A stretch of DNA of 64,000 nt from a virus: the IMG/VR virus record IMGVR_UViG_3300005936_000001, positions 1-64,000 of that record. One strand, given 5' to 3'. Shown in pieces: positions 40,605 through 50,366 of this stretch. The notes beneath the pieces are model-generated. The model saw only the letters and a list, made by a program, of their open reading frames with translations. It had not been told where the DNA came from and did not search any database. Within the stretch, counting starts at the first letter, position 1; the number at the start of each line of letters is the position of its first letter. The position numbers and the translations under genes are program-made.

Positions 40605-41363
40605 ATGACAGATACTAAAAGTACATATACTCATAATCCTTTTCCAAGGAGTATAACGTCCAGAAATAAGACAGCGGATCTTCCACAGGAATATGTGGAT
40701 TGGAAAGCAGACCCTACCCCTAAAACATTATCCCCTCTATTAAAAAAGATGGATCCTGTTATAGATAAAGCACTTAAGTCATACGGTGGGACTTCTTCGG
40801 ACGCTTTGAGAACTAAAGCAAGACTTATGTCTGTTGATTATTTTAATATGTATGACCCAAAAAAAGGTATGGCTTTACCTTCATATATCTATCAGAATCT
40901 AAAAGGTTTGAATAGAGAAAAGGCCAAACGTACATACACAGTACATGTACCTGAGAACGTACTTCTTAATAAGAATAGATTATATCAGGCAACTAAAACC
41001 TTTGAAAGTGAATACGGGCGTGAACCTAATTTGACTGAGTTGGCGGATATAACAAGTATTCCCCGTAAAGCTATTGAACATTCCAGACAGTACAAAGGAA
41101 CAATATCCGCATCATCCGCTCTTACCGAAAAAGGAGATACTCTTTTTTCAAAAGGGGCAGATTACGAAAAGGTCTGGACTGATTACGTATACTTTGATAT
41201 GGACCCTCTGGATAAGAAAATATTTGAATGGACTACGGGATATGGGGGAGCTAGAAAAATTTCCAAAGGTGAAACAGCTCGAAAGTTAAATATTACTCCA
41301 GCTGCGGTAAGCCTTCGTATAAATAAGATTGTTAAAAAACTGGAAGAAGCATATGGCGCTTAA
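40605..41363 (+). CDS. Sigma-70 family RNA polymerase sigma factor
   Basis: 252 aa. Region 2-like helices run at about 55-110 (ALRTKARLMSVDYFNMYDPKKGMALPSYIYQNLKG followed by KAKRTYTVHVPENV). A region 3-like block follows (ATKTFESEYGREPNLTELADITSIP). At the end is a region 4-like helix-turn-helix (KIFEWTTGYGGARKISKGETARKLNITPAAVSLRINKIVKKLEEAYG). Region 1 is absent. This fits a phage-encoded sigma that redirects host polymerase, probably to late genes. The location within the tail operon is unusual. A palindrome and a promoter-like element sit upstream, so autoregulation is possible. Confidence 0.75.
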   Translation: MTDTKSTYTHNPFPRSITSRNKTADLPQEYVDWKADPTPKTLSPLLKKMDPVIDKALKSYGGTSSDALRTKARLMSVDYFNMYDPKKGMALPSYIYQNLKGLNREKAKRTYTVHVPENVLLNKNRLYQATKTFESEYGREPNLTELADITSIPRKAIEHSRQYKGTISASSALTEKGDTLFSKGADYEKVWTDYVYFDMDPLDKKIFEWTTGYGGARKISKGETARKLNITPAAVSLRINKIVKKLEEAYGA

Positions 41364-41751
41364 GTCTACATTAGCTGCTATTAATTCATTTATAGACTTT
41401 TTTGATAAAACTGTAGAAAGTACTGTAGATCAGGAAAGACCATATCCTAGATGGACTGCCCCTTCTAACACAGACGAAACTACTTTTGAGAAAGAGGCGG
41501 TAGATTTATACAAAAAGGAAATAAGTGAAGAAAAAAGTAAGCAGGATGCGGAGAAGTTAGTCACTAGTTCTAACTCCTATTATTTTTTGTTGGGATTTAA
41601 AAAAGCGAATCGATTATATTCCAGAAGCAGAATAGAAGCGGTAGCTGTTAACAAATCACTGGAAGCTGGACTGGCAGATCAGAAAGACGGCTTTATGGAA
41701 AATAAATATAAAAAACTCGGAGATCAGGTGGGACCTCATGCTGGATCTTAA
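41353..41751 (+). CDS. Hypothetical 132-aa protein
   Basis: I take the ATG at 41353 (MALKSTLAAINSFIDFF), which overlaps the sigma factor stop by 11 bases. The longer frame from 41329 has no ribosome site. Mostly helical and charged, with an amphipathic opening. No family is recognised. Between the sigma factor and gp25 it might be a small baseplate or regulatory protein. Confidence 0.55.
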   Translation: MALKSTLAAINSFIDFFDKTVESTVDQERPYPRWTAPSNTDETTFEKEAVDLYKKEISEEKSKQDAEKLVTSSNSYYFLLGFKKANRLYSRSRIEAVAVNKSLEAGLADQKDGFMENKYKKLGDQVGPHAGS

Positions 41752-42160
41752 TTACACAGAGCCGACAATTCTTCCGGCAGAGATAGACTTAGCATTCGAT
41801 AATACTGTTAATACAGGATCATTCCTTTTACTACAGAGAGTTATAACTTTGTTATTCAAAGACAAAGAAACTGCTCTTATACCTGAAATGGGAACAGATA
41901 TCATACAGCTTATCACAGGTAATGTTACACAAGCCAGTGATCTTCAGAATCAATTTATAATAGCCGCTGATGTAGTTCGGGAAAATATTCAATCGTCTGT
42001 GACTTCCACGACTCCCGAGAATGAACAGCTGGACAGTATTGACGTCACAGCATCTGTCAGCAGTGTGGATCCTTCGGCGGTCTCAGTTGATGTAACAATA
42101 ACTACTGTTTCCGGAGATGCTGTAAGCAGTACAATACCCTATAATTTACGTGGAGCTTAA
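41738..42160 (+). CDS. Baseplate wedge protein, gp25-like
   Basis: 140 aa. FDNTVNTGSFLLLQRVITLLFKDKETALIPEMGTDIIQLIT has the core of gp25/gpW proteins: a helix with a Q-x-x-x-x-L-L pattern, then P-x-x-G-x-x-L, followed by a helix ending in VVRENIQSS and a beta end. It is followed directly by a gpJ-like gene, the conserved gp25-gp6 order in contractile systems. Confidence 0.6.
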   Translation: MLDLNYTEPTILPAEIDLAFDNTVNTGSFLLLQRVITLLFKDKETALIPEMGTDIIQLITGNVTQASDLQNQFIIAADVVRENIQSSVTSTTPENEQLDSIDVTASVSSVDPSAVSVDVTITTVSGDAVSSTIPYNLRGA

Positions 42161-42162
42161 TA

Positions 42163-43767
42163 ATGAGTTTAGAAAATTTAGATAGTGCGACAGTTTTTGA
42201 AAATGAAGAGATTCTGTCAGGTTGGTTGACCTCCTATAACAGCAGTCTGGATACATCTGTCGGTACAGCCCTAAGGGAGCTGATGATAAAGCCCGCTGCC
42301 CGATACTACACGTCTCAGGAAGAAGATATAAATACGGTTATAACAAACTTGTCTCTATCTGAAAGTACGAATGAAACAATGGTAGAAGCTCTTCTGTCCA
42401 ATTATAATGTGACAAGAAAAGAGGGTTCTACATCCAGTGGTTATTTAGCCGTATACACCTCTAGTAATACAGATTTATATATTCCCTCGACAACTTTATT
42501 CACAGTAGGTACAGATGTATTGGAGATTGACAACACTTATATAGGGGTAGCTAATGTGACCGATGTTCTGGATGCTTCCAGATATAGAGTTCTACAACAA
42601 TATGATACAACTACCTGGTATATGATTATACCGGCGAACACAGTTGATCCCACCAATAATGTATTGTCCATAGGGCAGACGGCTACAACAAATATAACTT
42701 TAGAAGATGTCGTACGTACTGAAATATCATCCACATTCTCAGGGGGAACTTCTCAGGAAACTTTGACTGAAATGAAAGCCAGGGCTACAGAAGGCGTAAC
42801 AGCTAAAGTACCTTCCGGAAAAGCCCATGTAGAGGCTTTATTTGCTGACTATACCTCTGTCAATGTTCAGGACGTATCAGTTATAGGAATGGGAGATTCT
42901 GAAATGCTTCGTGGACGAGCAAATGTTTATGGAGTAAATCCCGGAGGAAGAGTAGATATATACAGTAGAACTGCCAGTTATCCAACCAGTACAACATTAT
43001 CTTTGACAGGAACACTGGTGGATGTTGCTTTAAGTAAATGGAAAGTCCTTATAAGTAAAACGGACGCTCCCGGTTTCTATATGGTAAACAGTGTATCCCA
43101 TGCGGATGTCAGCGGAGTTATGACATATACAGGAGATGTGGATTACACCTTCTCCTGCGATACATCTAATGAAGTATATGTTCCTGACTGTACTACAGGG
43201 GAAGATGCCCGATATACTAAGTATCAGACAGCCGAAGCGACTTTTATATTCGAAGGGCTGAGTGGAACAACTGTCGGGGAGACTACCACTTTCAGTGTAT
43301 CTGTACTGCTTCTCCCCAGTATAGGCGTACTGCAGGATGCTATATCAGATCCAGAGTTCCGTAACCCGGCTGGAGATTATCTTGTTAGAGCTCCTATCCC
43401 TATGTTTGTAGGTGTAGAAGCTCTCATTAAATATCCGGATTACAGAGATACTCCGGATGCAAACACTCTTAAAGCGGCGGTTGCCGCGGCTGTTAACAGC
43501 ACTCCCCTTAAACGAGGATATGTTACTACAACCGAACTGTCGCATGCTATTCTGGAAGCAGACTCTAATCTTGTGGTTGTCGCCCCCATGATTCTTACAG
43601 GGTTTTTGTATGATCCTTCGGGAGAACAGCACTATTATAGAAGTGTAGATACCTTAACAGTGGAAGCAGATCTGACTCAGGCTGTCAGCGCTAATACAGT
43701 TTCTTTTTTCTGCACCTCATCTTCAGTATCTATTTCATTAAATCGAACTAACGATTATCTGGTATAA
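42163..43767 (+). CDS. Baseplate J-like protein (gp6/gpJ type)
   Basis: 534 aa. Opens with a helical segment (ILSGWLTSYNSSLDTSVGTALRELMIKPAARYY), typical of gpJ-like wedge proteins. RKEGSTSSGYLAVYTSSNTDLYIPSTTLFTVG follows as the characteristic entry strand with a T-x-F-x-V-G end. Then GGTSQETLTEMKARATEGV and the long C-terminal segment VEALIKYPDYRDTPDANTLKAAVAAAVNSTPLKRGYVTTTELSHAILEAD, also a gpJ hallmark. It forms the wedge ring around the hub. A strong call by pattern and by the gp25 neighbour. Confidence 0.75.
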   Translation: MSLENLDSATVFENEEILSGWLTSYNSSLDTSVGTALRELMIKPAARYYTSQEEDINTVITNLSLSESTNETMVEALLSNYNVTRKEGSTSSGYLAVYTSSNTDLYIPSTTLFTVGTDVLEIDNTYIGVANVTDVLDASRYRVLQQYDTTTWYMIIPANTVDPTNNVLSIGQTATTNITLEDVVRTEISSTFSGGTSQETLTEMKARATEGVTAKVPSGKAHVEALFADYTSVNVQDVSVIGMGDSEMLRGRANVYGVNPGGRVDIYSRTASYPTSTTLSLTGTLVDVALSKWKVLISKTDAPGFYMVNSVSHADVSGVMTYTGDVDYTFSCDTSNEVYVPDCTTGEDARYTKYQTAEATFIFEGLSGTTVGETTTFSVSVLLLPSIGVLQDAISDPEFRNPAGDYLVRAPIPMFVGVEALIKYPDYRDTPDANTLKAAVAAAVNSTPLKRGYVTTTELSHAILEADSNLVVVAPMILTGFLYDPSGEQHYYRSVDTLTVEADLTQAVSANTVSFFCTSSSVSISLNRTNDYLV

Positions 43768-43769
43768 AA

Positions 43770-45323
43770 ATGCTCGAACAATATATATCTAAATTCTGGA
43801 CTCAGATCTTTACGGACTCTCTATTTATAAATGCTCTGCTATCAGGCACAGAGGATATGTATGATCAGCAGACTCTGGATACAGCTACTTTATATAATGC
43901 TCTATCCAGACATACAATAGATGTCTATCGAAAACAGAAGTGGATTTATGTCACGTACGATGAAGATGATATGAATCAGGATGCTATGCAGTTCAATCAG
44001 GAAGCTGTATATTTTAATGGACTCTATAATTTCGGAGATCGACTGCATAATTATTTTACCTTCCCGATAGATTCAAATATAGAAAAGATTCCTTTTATAA
44101 TGTCCGGTCCTAAAAACCCTGAAATAGTCCTCGAAAGTAATGTGGACTATTATGTGGATAATGACCGTAATTTAATATTTTTTAGAGACAATCCTTTTAA
44201 TATGGGATTCGATAAACGGTTTATAGATACATCAGGAGAACCTATTTTGGGTATAAGTATGTGGTTCTTCGGCGCTAATAAAGATTTTAAGGATGTTGAA
44301 GATATCTATGGAGAGGTTGTTAGAATAGGTGGAGACTCTTCCGAATATTTTAAAAAGATAGTTAATGATATATGGGATTTACGGGTAGAAGGCGGAACTA
44401 TAAATAATGTCAATAAACTTTTATGCCATTCCGTGGATACAGATTTTATTACTACCGGAGGTACATACACAAGAACCTTTACAGAAGGAGGGCGTATATG
44501 GGCTGAGATAGGTAGTAACCTTTATTCAGCCCCAACAGGGGTATCAATAACCAAGGATATATTAGATACAATAACTGACGGGGAAATGATATTTGATTCT
44601 GTACAGGTATTCACGGGACGGGACGATATACCTTATTCCTCGTTTCCTGCGTTACATCTCAGTAATAACTTTCTGGATGATAGTTTTACAGACGGGGTAA
44701 TGGTTGAGAATATAGATTATCCTTTCCCCTCTGCCGAAGATAATATTCTGGTCAGTGACGGTACAGGGTATTTTTATGTCGAAGATATATCAGCCACTGC
44801 ATATACATATCTGGCTGATAATGTCAGTGGGTTTATTATAGATTTGCTGGTAAGCGATGCAACTCTTACATATACATTTGTCACCTCCAGAGGAGGTTCT
44901 CTTCCTTTTAAGGGGCGGGATTCAACAGTCCTTGCTTTCAATAATCATTTACTAGGGCTGTCAGCCTCTCTAGGGAGAGACCTGACAGATATTATTATAG
45001 AGGATAATAACAATAAAGTTCCTGATACTATCAACCTATTTACAGAGTATCAGCAGAGGGCGTTTCTAAACAACGCTTTCTTTGTTACCCTCAGTACGGA
45101 ATATGTTCCAGATAATATTGATCCGGCTGTTTTTCTGACATATATCAAATTTACTATTCCCGCGTACACAACAATGTTGACTTTTATGGAAGCTGGGAGT
45201 ACATTAACGTATAATGCTTCCAACATATCGGAAACTGTGGAAGCGTTTCACACGCAGGGCGTTTCAGACAGTTATTCCAGCACTAATATTACAGATAACG
45301 TAACTAGAAAGACTTCAATTTAA
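43770..45323 (+). CDS. Baseplate/tail structural protein (517 aa)
   Basis: Begins MLEQYISKFWTQIFTDSLFINALLSGTEDMYDQQTLD. This helical arm is followed by a mixed domain (FNGLYNFGDRLHNYFTFPID, NVDYYVDNDRNLIFFRDNPF) and a helical/beta end. Position after gpJ suggests the gpI-like tail-tip wedge. There is no motif beyond length and order. It abuts the next gene by one base. Confidence 0.5.
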   Translation: MLEQYISKFWTQIFTDSLFINALLSGTEDMYDQQTLDTATLYNALSRHTIDVYRKQKWIYVTYDEDDMNQDAMQFNQEAVYFNGLYNFGDRLHNYFTFPIDSNIEKIPFIMSGPKNPEIVLESNVDYYVDNDRNLIFFRDNPFNMGFDKRFIDTSGEPILGISMWFFGANKDFKDVEDIYGEVVRIGGDSSEYFKKIVNDIWDLRVEGGTINNVNKLLCHSVDTDFITTGGTYTRTFTEGGRIWAEIGSNLYSAPTGVSITKDILDTITDGEMIFDSVQVFTGRDDIPYSSFPALHLSNNFLDDSFTDGVMVENIDYPFPSAEDNILVSDGTGYFYVEDISATAYTYLADNVSGFIIDLLVSDATLTYTFVTSRGGSLPFKGRDSTVLAFNNHLLGLSASLGRDLTDIIIEDNNNKVPDTINLFTEYQQRAFLNNAFFVTLSTEYVPDNIDPAVFLTYIKFTIPAYTTMLTFMEAGSTLTYNASNISETVEAFHTQGVSDSYSSTNITDNVTRKTSI

Positions 45324-45324
45324 A

Positions 45325-45876
45325 ATGAATGATACTTTTAAACACACTCATATGAAGGGCGAGATAGAACTGTATAGTGTTCAGGACGATGTCTGGACTT
45401 TTAATTACAAACAGCATAATCTTATAGCCTATGATGGTTCGGATGTTTTAGCTAAAGCACTCGCAGGAGACTTAAATATTAATCTGATGTATCTGGTTTT
45501 TGAGAATGACCCGGCAGCTGTCCGGATATCAGAAGGTCTTGCAAATGATGCAGCAACTTATGCCGCTACTTCTCCTAACAGAAGTTTTGTAAGAGTTTCA
45601 ACTATAGGGGAACCTGTTTATTCAGCCTCTACATCTAATTATGTTAATAATAAAGTTGTATTCCTGGGTATAACAGATGGAACAACTCAAGTTCCCTCTG
45701 TACCTGTCACAGATGGTACCTCAGTATTTTACCATTCAGCCCTTGTAGCCTCAGTAGAAGGAGCGGCTCAGGACGAAGATAAAATATTCAGCTGTTCAGA
45801 TCTGACTACGGAAATCACTAAGATAGCGGGAGCTCAGATAGGTATCCGCTGGACTATAACATTCGTATCCGCGTAA
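45325..45876 (+). CDS. Tail fibre-associated structural protein (183 aa)
   Basis: Beta-rich protein with MKGEIELYSVQDDVWTFNYKQHNLIAYDGSDVLAKALAGD, a pattern often seen at the start of phage baseplate-to-fibre adaptor proteins, then YLVFENDPAAVRI and a Ser/Thr-rich closing region. Its place between the baseplate and the long run of fibre-like genes suggests an adaptor. Confidence 0.5.
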   Translation: MNDTFKHTHMKGEIELYSVQDDVWTFNYKQHNLIAYDGSDVLAKALAGDLNINLMYLVFENDPAAVRISEGLANDAATYAATSPNRSFVRVSTIGEPVYSASTSNYVNNKVVFLGITDGTTQVPSVPVTDGTSVFYHSALVASVEGAAQDEDKIFSCSDLTTEITKIAGAQIGIRWTITFVSA

Positions 45877-45886
45877 GGAGATTAAA

Positions 45887-47467
45887 ATGGTAGCATCTTG
45901 GAAACAGACAATTACTCAGATAGCTGAGACAGATCAGGTTAAAGCTTCCGTAGTTAATAAACCTATAAACGATTTAGCGGAAAGAACAGACTATCTCCGT
46001 TCTATACAGAACGATGATTATTCTTCCGAATTTACATATGTAAAAACAGTTGCGGTATCTACAGCTACAGTAGCTGGAACTCTGGTGTATTGGAATTCTA
46101 CCACTAATATGTTTACTCCGGCACTGGCTCAATGGAACGATACTCTGCTTAATTCAGACGGCACTTTAAAACCTGCCGAATCAGCAGCTGTGATAGGTAT
46201 TCTAGTAACAAAATTAACCAGTAATACAGGGTCTCTTGTATTAAACGGATATCTTAGAGATTTCGCTAATTTAGCTAATCTATTCGGTACAGCGACTCCT
46301 ACCGCAGGAACCTACTATCTTTCAGGCTCCGTCGCGGGGCAGGTAACTCAAACTACTCCGGCACTGGCTATACAGACTGTAACGTACGACGGTAATGGTA
46401 ATGTATGGTTGCCGACAGTACGTTACGAGCATTCAACACATGATCATAAAAAATATACTTTAGATGATTCTCTGTGGATCGCAGCGTCAGTGGGTAACTT
46501 TCCGGATATGGATATTCCTGCAGGAGCTGACTTCGGGTATGATCTTACAAATGCTTCCACAGCAGTTAAAGAAATTTTTACACTTTACCCGGGAATAGCT
46601 GCATACACCTATGTATTAACAGCGGCTAATATCCCTGAAACACTTATTGTTATAAACGAAGATAACGTGTGGTGGTTGGATACAACAGCCCCCGCAGACG
46701 ATGTTTATATGTGGCTAACAGCCCCTAACTCACACGGACCTAATATTGTGAGGGCTATTCAGTCTACCACTACAGATGTTCTGGATGTTACTCTGGTGAA
46801 CGGGCTGGCTACCGTGGATAAGAAAGACTTTGTAGCTACCGGAGCAGTTGCCGGATATAATGTAGTTAAAGATATTACAAATGCCAATGCTAAAAGCAGG
46901 GGGTTTGTTGTAGAACAGGTAATTGCCGGAGAAGGGCTGTCATTAGTAAGCTCCTCTGCTACTGTAGCAGGGCAGGGTATTATTGAACTGGCTCTTACTG
47001 ATTTCTCCTCTAAGTATATGGATGCTCAGTTATTGAATCTTAATAACGCTCTTGAATATACAGTGGACGGAGCTATATACACAGCCTTCCCGGCAAGTAG
47101 AGAGTCCTCTATGATGGGAGTAGCTACCGCTTCTAAATGGACAGCGACCGCTGCTAAAAAGGTAGCTGTATGGTTATGGATGCGGGGCCCTGACGGTGGA
47201 ACAGCCCTTCCAACTATCTCGGTAGAGGTATTAATTTATCCATCACCTACAACCACTCCGCAGACAGTTCCTACTGTTCCAACTACATATACTATGACTT
47301 ACGTAGGAGCAACTGTCCATACTAAATATTATCTTATGGAAGCTGCTGTTTCCGATCGGATCAGTATTACATCTGAAGATCAGGTACAGTATAAAATATC
47401 CCTTGATAACGCAACTGCCTACGATTATCTTGTAGTAAGACAGGGCATTATAATCTACGATGCATAA
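45887..47467 (+). CDS. Tail fibre/baseplate-spike protein (526 aa)
   Basis: Clear AAGGAG before the ATG. N-terminal helix (ITQIAETDQVKASVVNKPINDLAERTDYLRS) typical of fibre proteins that trimerise, then beta repeats, with a small hydrophobic stretch and HSTHDHKKYTLDD in the middle (residues about 185-200), a His-rich collar-like turn. The C-terminal part resembles a receptor-binding tip (SMMGVATASKWTAT..., PTVPTTYTMTYVGATVHTKYYLMEAAV). Role by analogy only. Confidence 0.5.
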   Translation: MVASWKQTITQIAETDQVKASVVNKPINDLAERTDYLRSIQNDDYSSEFTYVKTVAVSTATVAGTLVYWNSTTNMFTPALAQWNDTLLNSDGTLKPAESAAVIGILVTKLTSNTGSLVLNGYLRDFANLANLFGTATPTAGTYYLSGSVAGQVTQTTPALAIQTVTYDGNGNVWLPTVRYEHSTHDHKKYTLDDSLWIAASVGNFPDMDIPAGADFGYDLTNASTAVKEIFTLYPGIAAYTYVLTAANIPETLIVINEDNVWWLDTTAPADDVYMWLTAPNSHGPNIVRAIQSTTTDVLDVTLVNGLATVDKKDFVATGAVAGYNVVKDITNANAKSRGFVVEQVIAGEGLSLVSSSATVAGQGIIELALTDFSSKYMDAQLLNLNNALEYTVDGAIYTAFPASRESSMMGVATASKWTATAAKKVAVWLWMRGPDGGTALPTISVEVLIYPSPTTTPQTVPTVPTTYTMTYVGATVHTKYYLMEAAVSDRISITSEDQVQYKISLDNATAYDYLVVRQGIIIYDA

Positions 47468-47478
47468 CAGGAGCCTAC

Positions 47479-48438
47479 ATGCCTACACTTACAGAATTTT
47501 TAAACGAAAACTCCCATCGCAATTATCCTATACAGGACGCTCTTAACGCCCGTGATCTGACGGACTCTATGAATGTCCCCACCTCTTTGATGGTGGATAT
47601 GCAATTAGCTGTTCCTTCGGGAAGCTTAAGCGCAGGTACATTCTTTGTAGCGTCTCTGGTTATACGCAGATATACTGTGGATATAGGGATATCTTATAAA
47701 CCTACCGCGGAACTTGCGTATGCTCTGGGATCTTTCTTCAATATAGATACAGGAGCTAATGTAAATACAGACTACACCTTTGTAGCTCTCCCTCAGGATC
47801 AGTTAAGCGATCAGTTCTTTACAGATATGTCAGGTTCCGTGACTATAGGAACTAATGTAGCAGCTGTTACAGAGCCGGGGTCCTGGGAATTTGATGAAAC
47901 AGCTACAGCTCTCTCGGCGACAACTATTGATGAGGGGCTGTCACAGGTCAGGTCTATACAGGTAGGTACCGAAAGATTTATAAACAATGTTGTTTTCAAA
48001 GAAGGAACCAACGTTATTTTCACTCCCACCTACGATGCTGTTACAGATACAACAACTATTGTAGTATCCGCCCGACTTTCTTCAACATCTTCCGATATAA
48101 AACTGGAAACCGATGCCGATATTATAGATGCTATTACTGATATATACGGGGCCCCTATTGTTACAGTTAACGGTATAGACCCGGACAGTTCCGGTAATTT
48201 TATTATCGAAGGAGAGGATTGTGTAGTAGTAGGTAATATTACCAATGGAGTAAATATAAGCAACCCATGCAGTACACCCTGCTGTGATACGGATTATCTG
48301 GATGCCGCATATGAAGCGTTAAATCAGATAAACGTCAGATACGCCCGACTTGTTGATTTCTACACCGCTACAGATACCAACATCAGTCAGATACAAGCTA
48401 GACTGGCGTTACTGGAAGCACAGACAGGATATTTCTAA
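47479..48438 (+). CDS. YPF-family structural protein 1
   Basis: 319 aa, CAGGAG upstream. N-terminus NSHRNYPIQDALNARDLTDSMNVPTSLMVDMQLAVP shares its pattern (Y-P-[FI]-x-D..., later [VI]-x-[LM]-D) with the genes at 49413, 50366 and 51072. A later PIVTVNGIDPDSSGNFIIEGEDC resembles the 'V-N-G-x-x-P-x-x-G' phage-fibre repeat. A C-terminal helix follows a CC pair. Probably one of a set of baseplate or fibre adaptor proteins. Confidence 0.55.
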   Translation: MPTLTEFLNENSHRNYPIQDALNARDLTDSMNVPTSLMVDMQLAVPSGSLSAGTFFVASLVIRRYTVDIGISYKPTAELAYALGSFFNIDTGANVNTDYTFVALPQDQLSDQFFTDMSGSVTIGTNVAAVTEPGSWEFDETATALSATTIDEGLSQVRSIQVGTERFINNVVFKEGTNVIFTPTYDAVTDTTTIVVSARLSSTSSDIKLETDADIIDAITDIYGAPIVTVNGIDPDSSGNFIIEGEDCVVVGNITNGVNISNPCSTPCCDTDYLDAAYEALNQINVRYARLVDFYTATDTNISQIQARLALLEAQTGYF

Positions 48439-49422
48439 ATGTCTCATAATTACATAACATCCATAAAATTTGTCGATGCCGACGGAATCGAAAAAAAAGA
48501 TGACTTAGGCAATATTGTCACAATAGGCTCTAATATTGTAATGGAGGCCGGTATCAATATGGAGATGGAGGTTGAAGAGGACGAAATAGTCCTTACTGCA
48601 GGATCAGGGCTGGGAACAGATAATGCTGTTACAAAAGCTAAATTCGATCAGATTATCAGTGGGGGAGGGTTATTTACAGGAGCTCCGTACTGGATGTCTA
48701 AGATTAATCAGGCTGGTACTGTTGATGGAGCTTTTTTTCTTACCGTGGACTACTGCTATCATTTCGGGCAGTTCGGGAATAATATAGTTCCGGAAGGAGT
48801 TAGACATACCTTATCTGTATATGATACTTGTCCGGCATGTGTAGACTGTGCAGACTATGATGAATTACAGACCAATGTAGAAACAGTTCAGACTGCTATA
48901 GACAGTCAACTTACCTCGGTGGAAAATCCAGAGGGAATGCTTGATAAATATATGGAACTTCTGGAAACCTGGAATTACATAGTTCATCTTAAGAGCTGGA
49001 GATATAACGCTGAAGCCAAGGGGCAGGAAATACATTCTTCCTGTAAGTTTATAAATCATACCTTGGATACTATTGCGGCAGGTTTAGAGATGTCTATGAA
49101 TTTTTCAGGAGCCCCTGCTAATACAAAAGCATTTGTTATAGATACTGCTATACAGGGCTCAGTTACCGTTACAACGACCGCTGACGGCGGTGGAGGCGGG
49201 GGGCCCGCTAACACTGCTAAACTGACAACAACGTCCACAATGGCTCCTGGGGCTGGTATACGCTTTTATGCAGGAAGTCTAAGCCCTTATTACACTGATA
49301 CAGATACACGGGTAACAGTTAATTTTTCCCTGACCATGCCTGACGGCACAGGAATAGGAACTCATAATACAACATTTAATACGAACAAAATGGTGGTTAT
49401 AAATAGATCGATATGGGATTAG
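48439..49422 (+). CDS. Structural protein with Cys-rich centre (327 aa)
   Basis: Directly follows the previous gene with no gap. N-terminus MSHNYITSIKFVDADGIEKKDDLGNIVTIGSNIVMEAGINMEMEVEEDEIVL is beta-rich. The centre has a short Cys cluster (YDTCPACVDCADYDELQ, about 134-150), then a helix. The C-terminal part has a Gly-rich loop (DGGGGGGPANT) and beta strands. It is part of the fibre-adaptor run, unrecognised otherwise. Confidence 0.5.
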   Translation: MSHNYITSIKFVDADGIEKKDDLGNIVTIGSNIVMEAGINMEMEVEEDEIVLTAGSGLGTDNAVTKAKFDQIISGGGLFTGAPYWMSKINQAGTVDGAFFLTVDYCYHFGQFGNNIVPEGVRHTLSVYDTCPACVDCADYDELQTNVETVQTAIDSQLTSVENPEGMLDKYMELLETWNYIVHLKSWRYNAEAKGQEIHSSCKFINHTLDTIAAGLEMSMNFSGAPANTKAFVIDTAIQGSVTVTTTADGGGGGGPANTAKLTTTSTMAPGAGIRFYAGSLSPYYTDTDTRVTVNFSLTMPDGTGIGTHNTTFNTNKMVVINRSIWD

Positions 49423-50366
49423 ATAAACAACAACTATATTCTTCGAATTCGAATATTAAATATCCTTTCGACGACACACATGAATATGATGTGCCGGATA
49501 ATATTGTACTGGATATGTCATTGTCGGTGCCTGATACCGTAAACCCGATAATAACTGCGATATCTGTGACTCCGACTATGTTCTTTATGGCGATTGAGGA
49601 TTCTGTCTCCGGACTAGCTGTAGGGCATGTAGCAGTATCCAGACCCTATATATTCAGGATATATGAAATGACAGCCACAATGGATGGTTCTTTCGGATGG
49701 GTAGTATTAGGGCCCGGTAAAAGTGTCCCTTATGAAAATAGAAAACTGGATTTAGAACCTGATCAGACAATTGTACTGAAAAAACCGACATCGACTAGTT
49801 TTTTTGATACTCTGGAAATAGATGGTTTCTCTTATGAGGATATAACAGGCAGTCTTAAGATATCAGTTAACAATCCATATATACGTATAACAGAAGAGGA
49901 TCGTGTTCTGACAGGTATTCCGGGAGGTACAGCAACTAAAAAATGTCTAGTACTAAGTCGGGACGATGGGAACGTACCTCTGAATACTATATATGGCGGG
50001 TTTACTGAAAGTACTCAACAGACTCTTTCTCCAGCTACCAGTATTGGGGGAGTATCTCCTGACATAGCTTATAATGTTGATATAGAATCGCCTGATGTTA
50101 ATGTGGGTTCCACTTTAGATATTACTACCGGAGGAACTTTCATAGGGCTGTTACTGCATCCTGAAGCTGAATCGACGAGTTCAGAGGATGGGGTGGGGAT
50201 GGGTGTCTGTAATGAAAGTAACCCTCTTACAAAAATTAAGCACGGTAGGTGTGATGAAGGTATAGATATTGAAGACGGACTTCCTCTGGACTCGGTCGTA
50301 GAGGGATTAAAACCACAATATCTGGAAGAAGATTGTGGCTGTGATGATGAAAGTACAAGTGAATAA
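49413..50366 (+). CDS. YPF-family structural protein 2
   Basis: 317 aa. Overlaps the previous gene by 10 bases. N-terminus LYSSNSNIKYPFDDTHEYDVPDNIVLDMSLSVP aligns with its paralogues. The rest is beta-rich with an acidic end containing GVGMGVCNESNPLTKIKHGRCDEGIDIEDG and a final CGCDDES. No enzyme motif. Probably assembles on the baseplate with its paralogues. Confidence 0.5.
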   Translation: MGLDKQQLYSSNSNIKYPFDDTHEYDVPDNIVLDMSLSVPDTVNPIITAISVTPTMFFMAIEDSVSGLAVGHVAVSRPYIFRIYEMTATMDGSFGWVVLGPGKSVPYENRKLDLEPDQTIVLKKPTSTSFFDTLEIDGFSYEDITGSLKISVNNPYIRITEEDRVLTGIPGGTATKKCLVLSRDDGNVPLNTIYGGFTESTQQTLSPATSIGGVSPDIAYNVDIESPDVNVGSTLDITTGGTFIGLLLHPEAESTSSEDGVGMGVCNESNPLTKIKHGRCDEGIDIEDGLPLDSVVEGLKPQYLEEDCGCDDESTSE

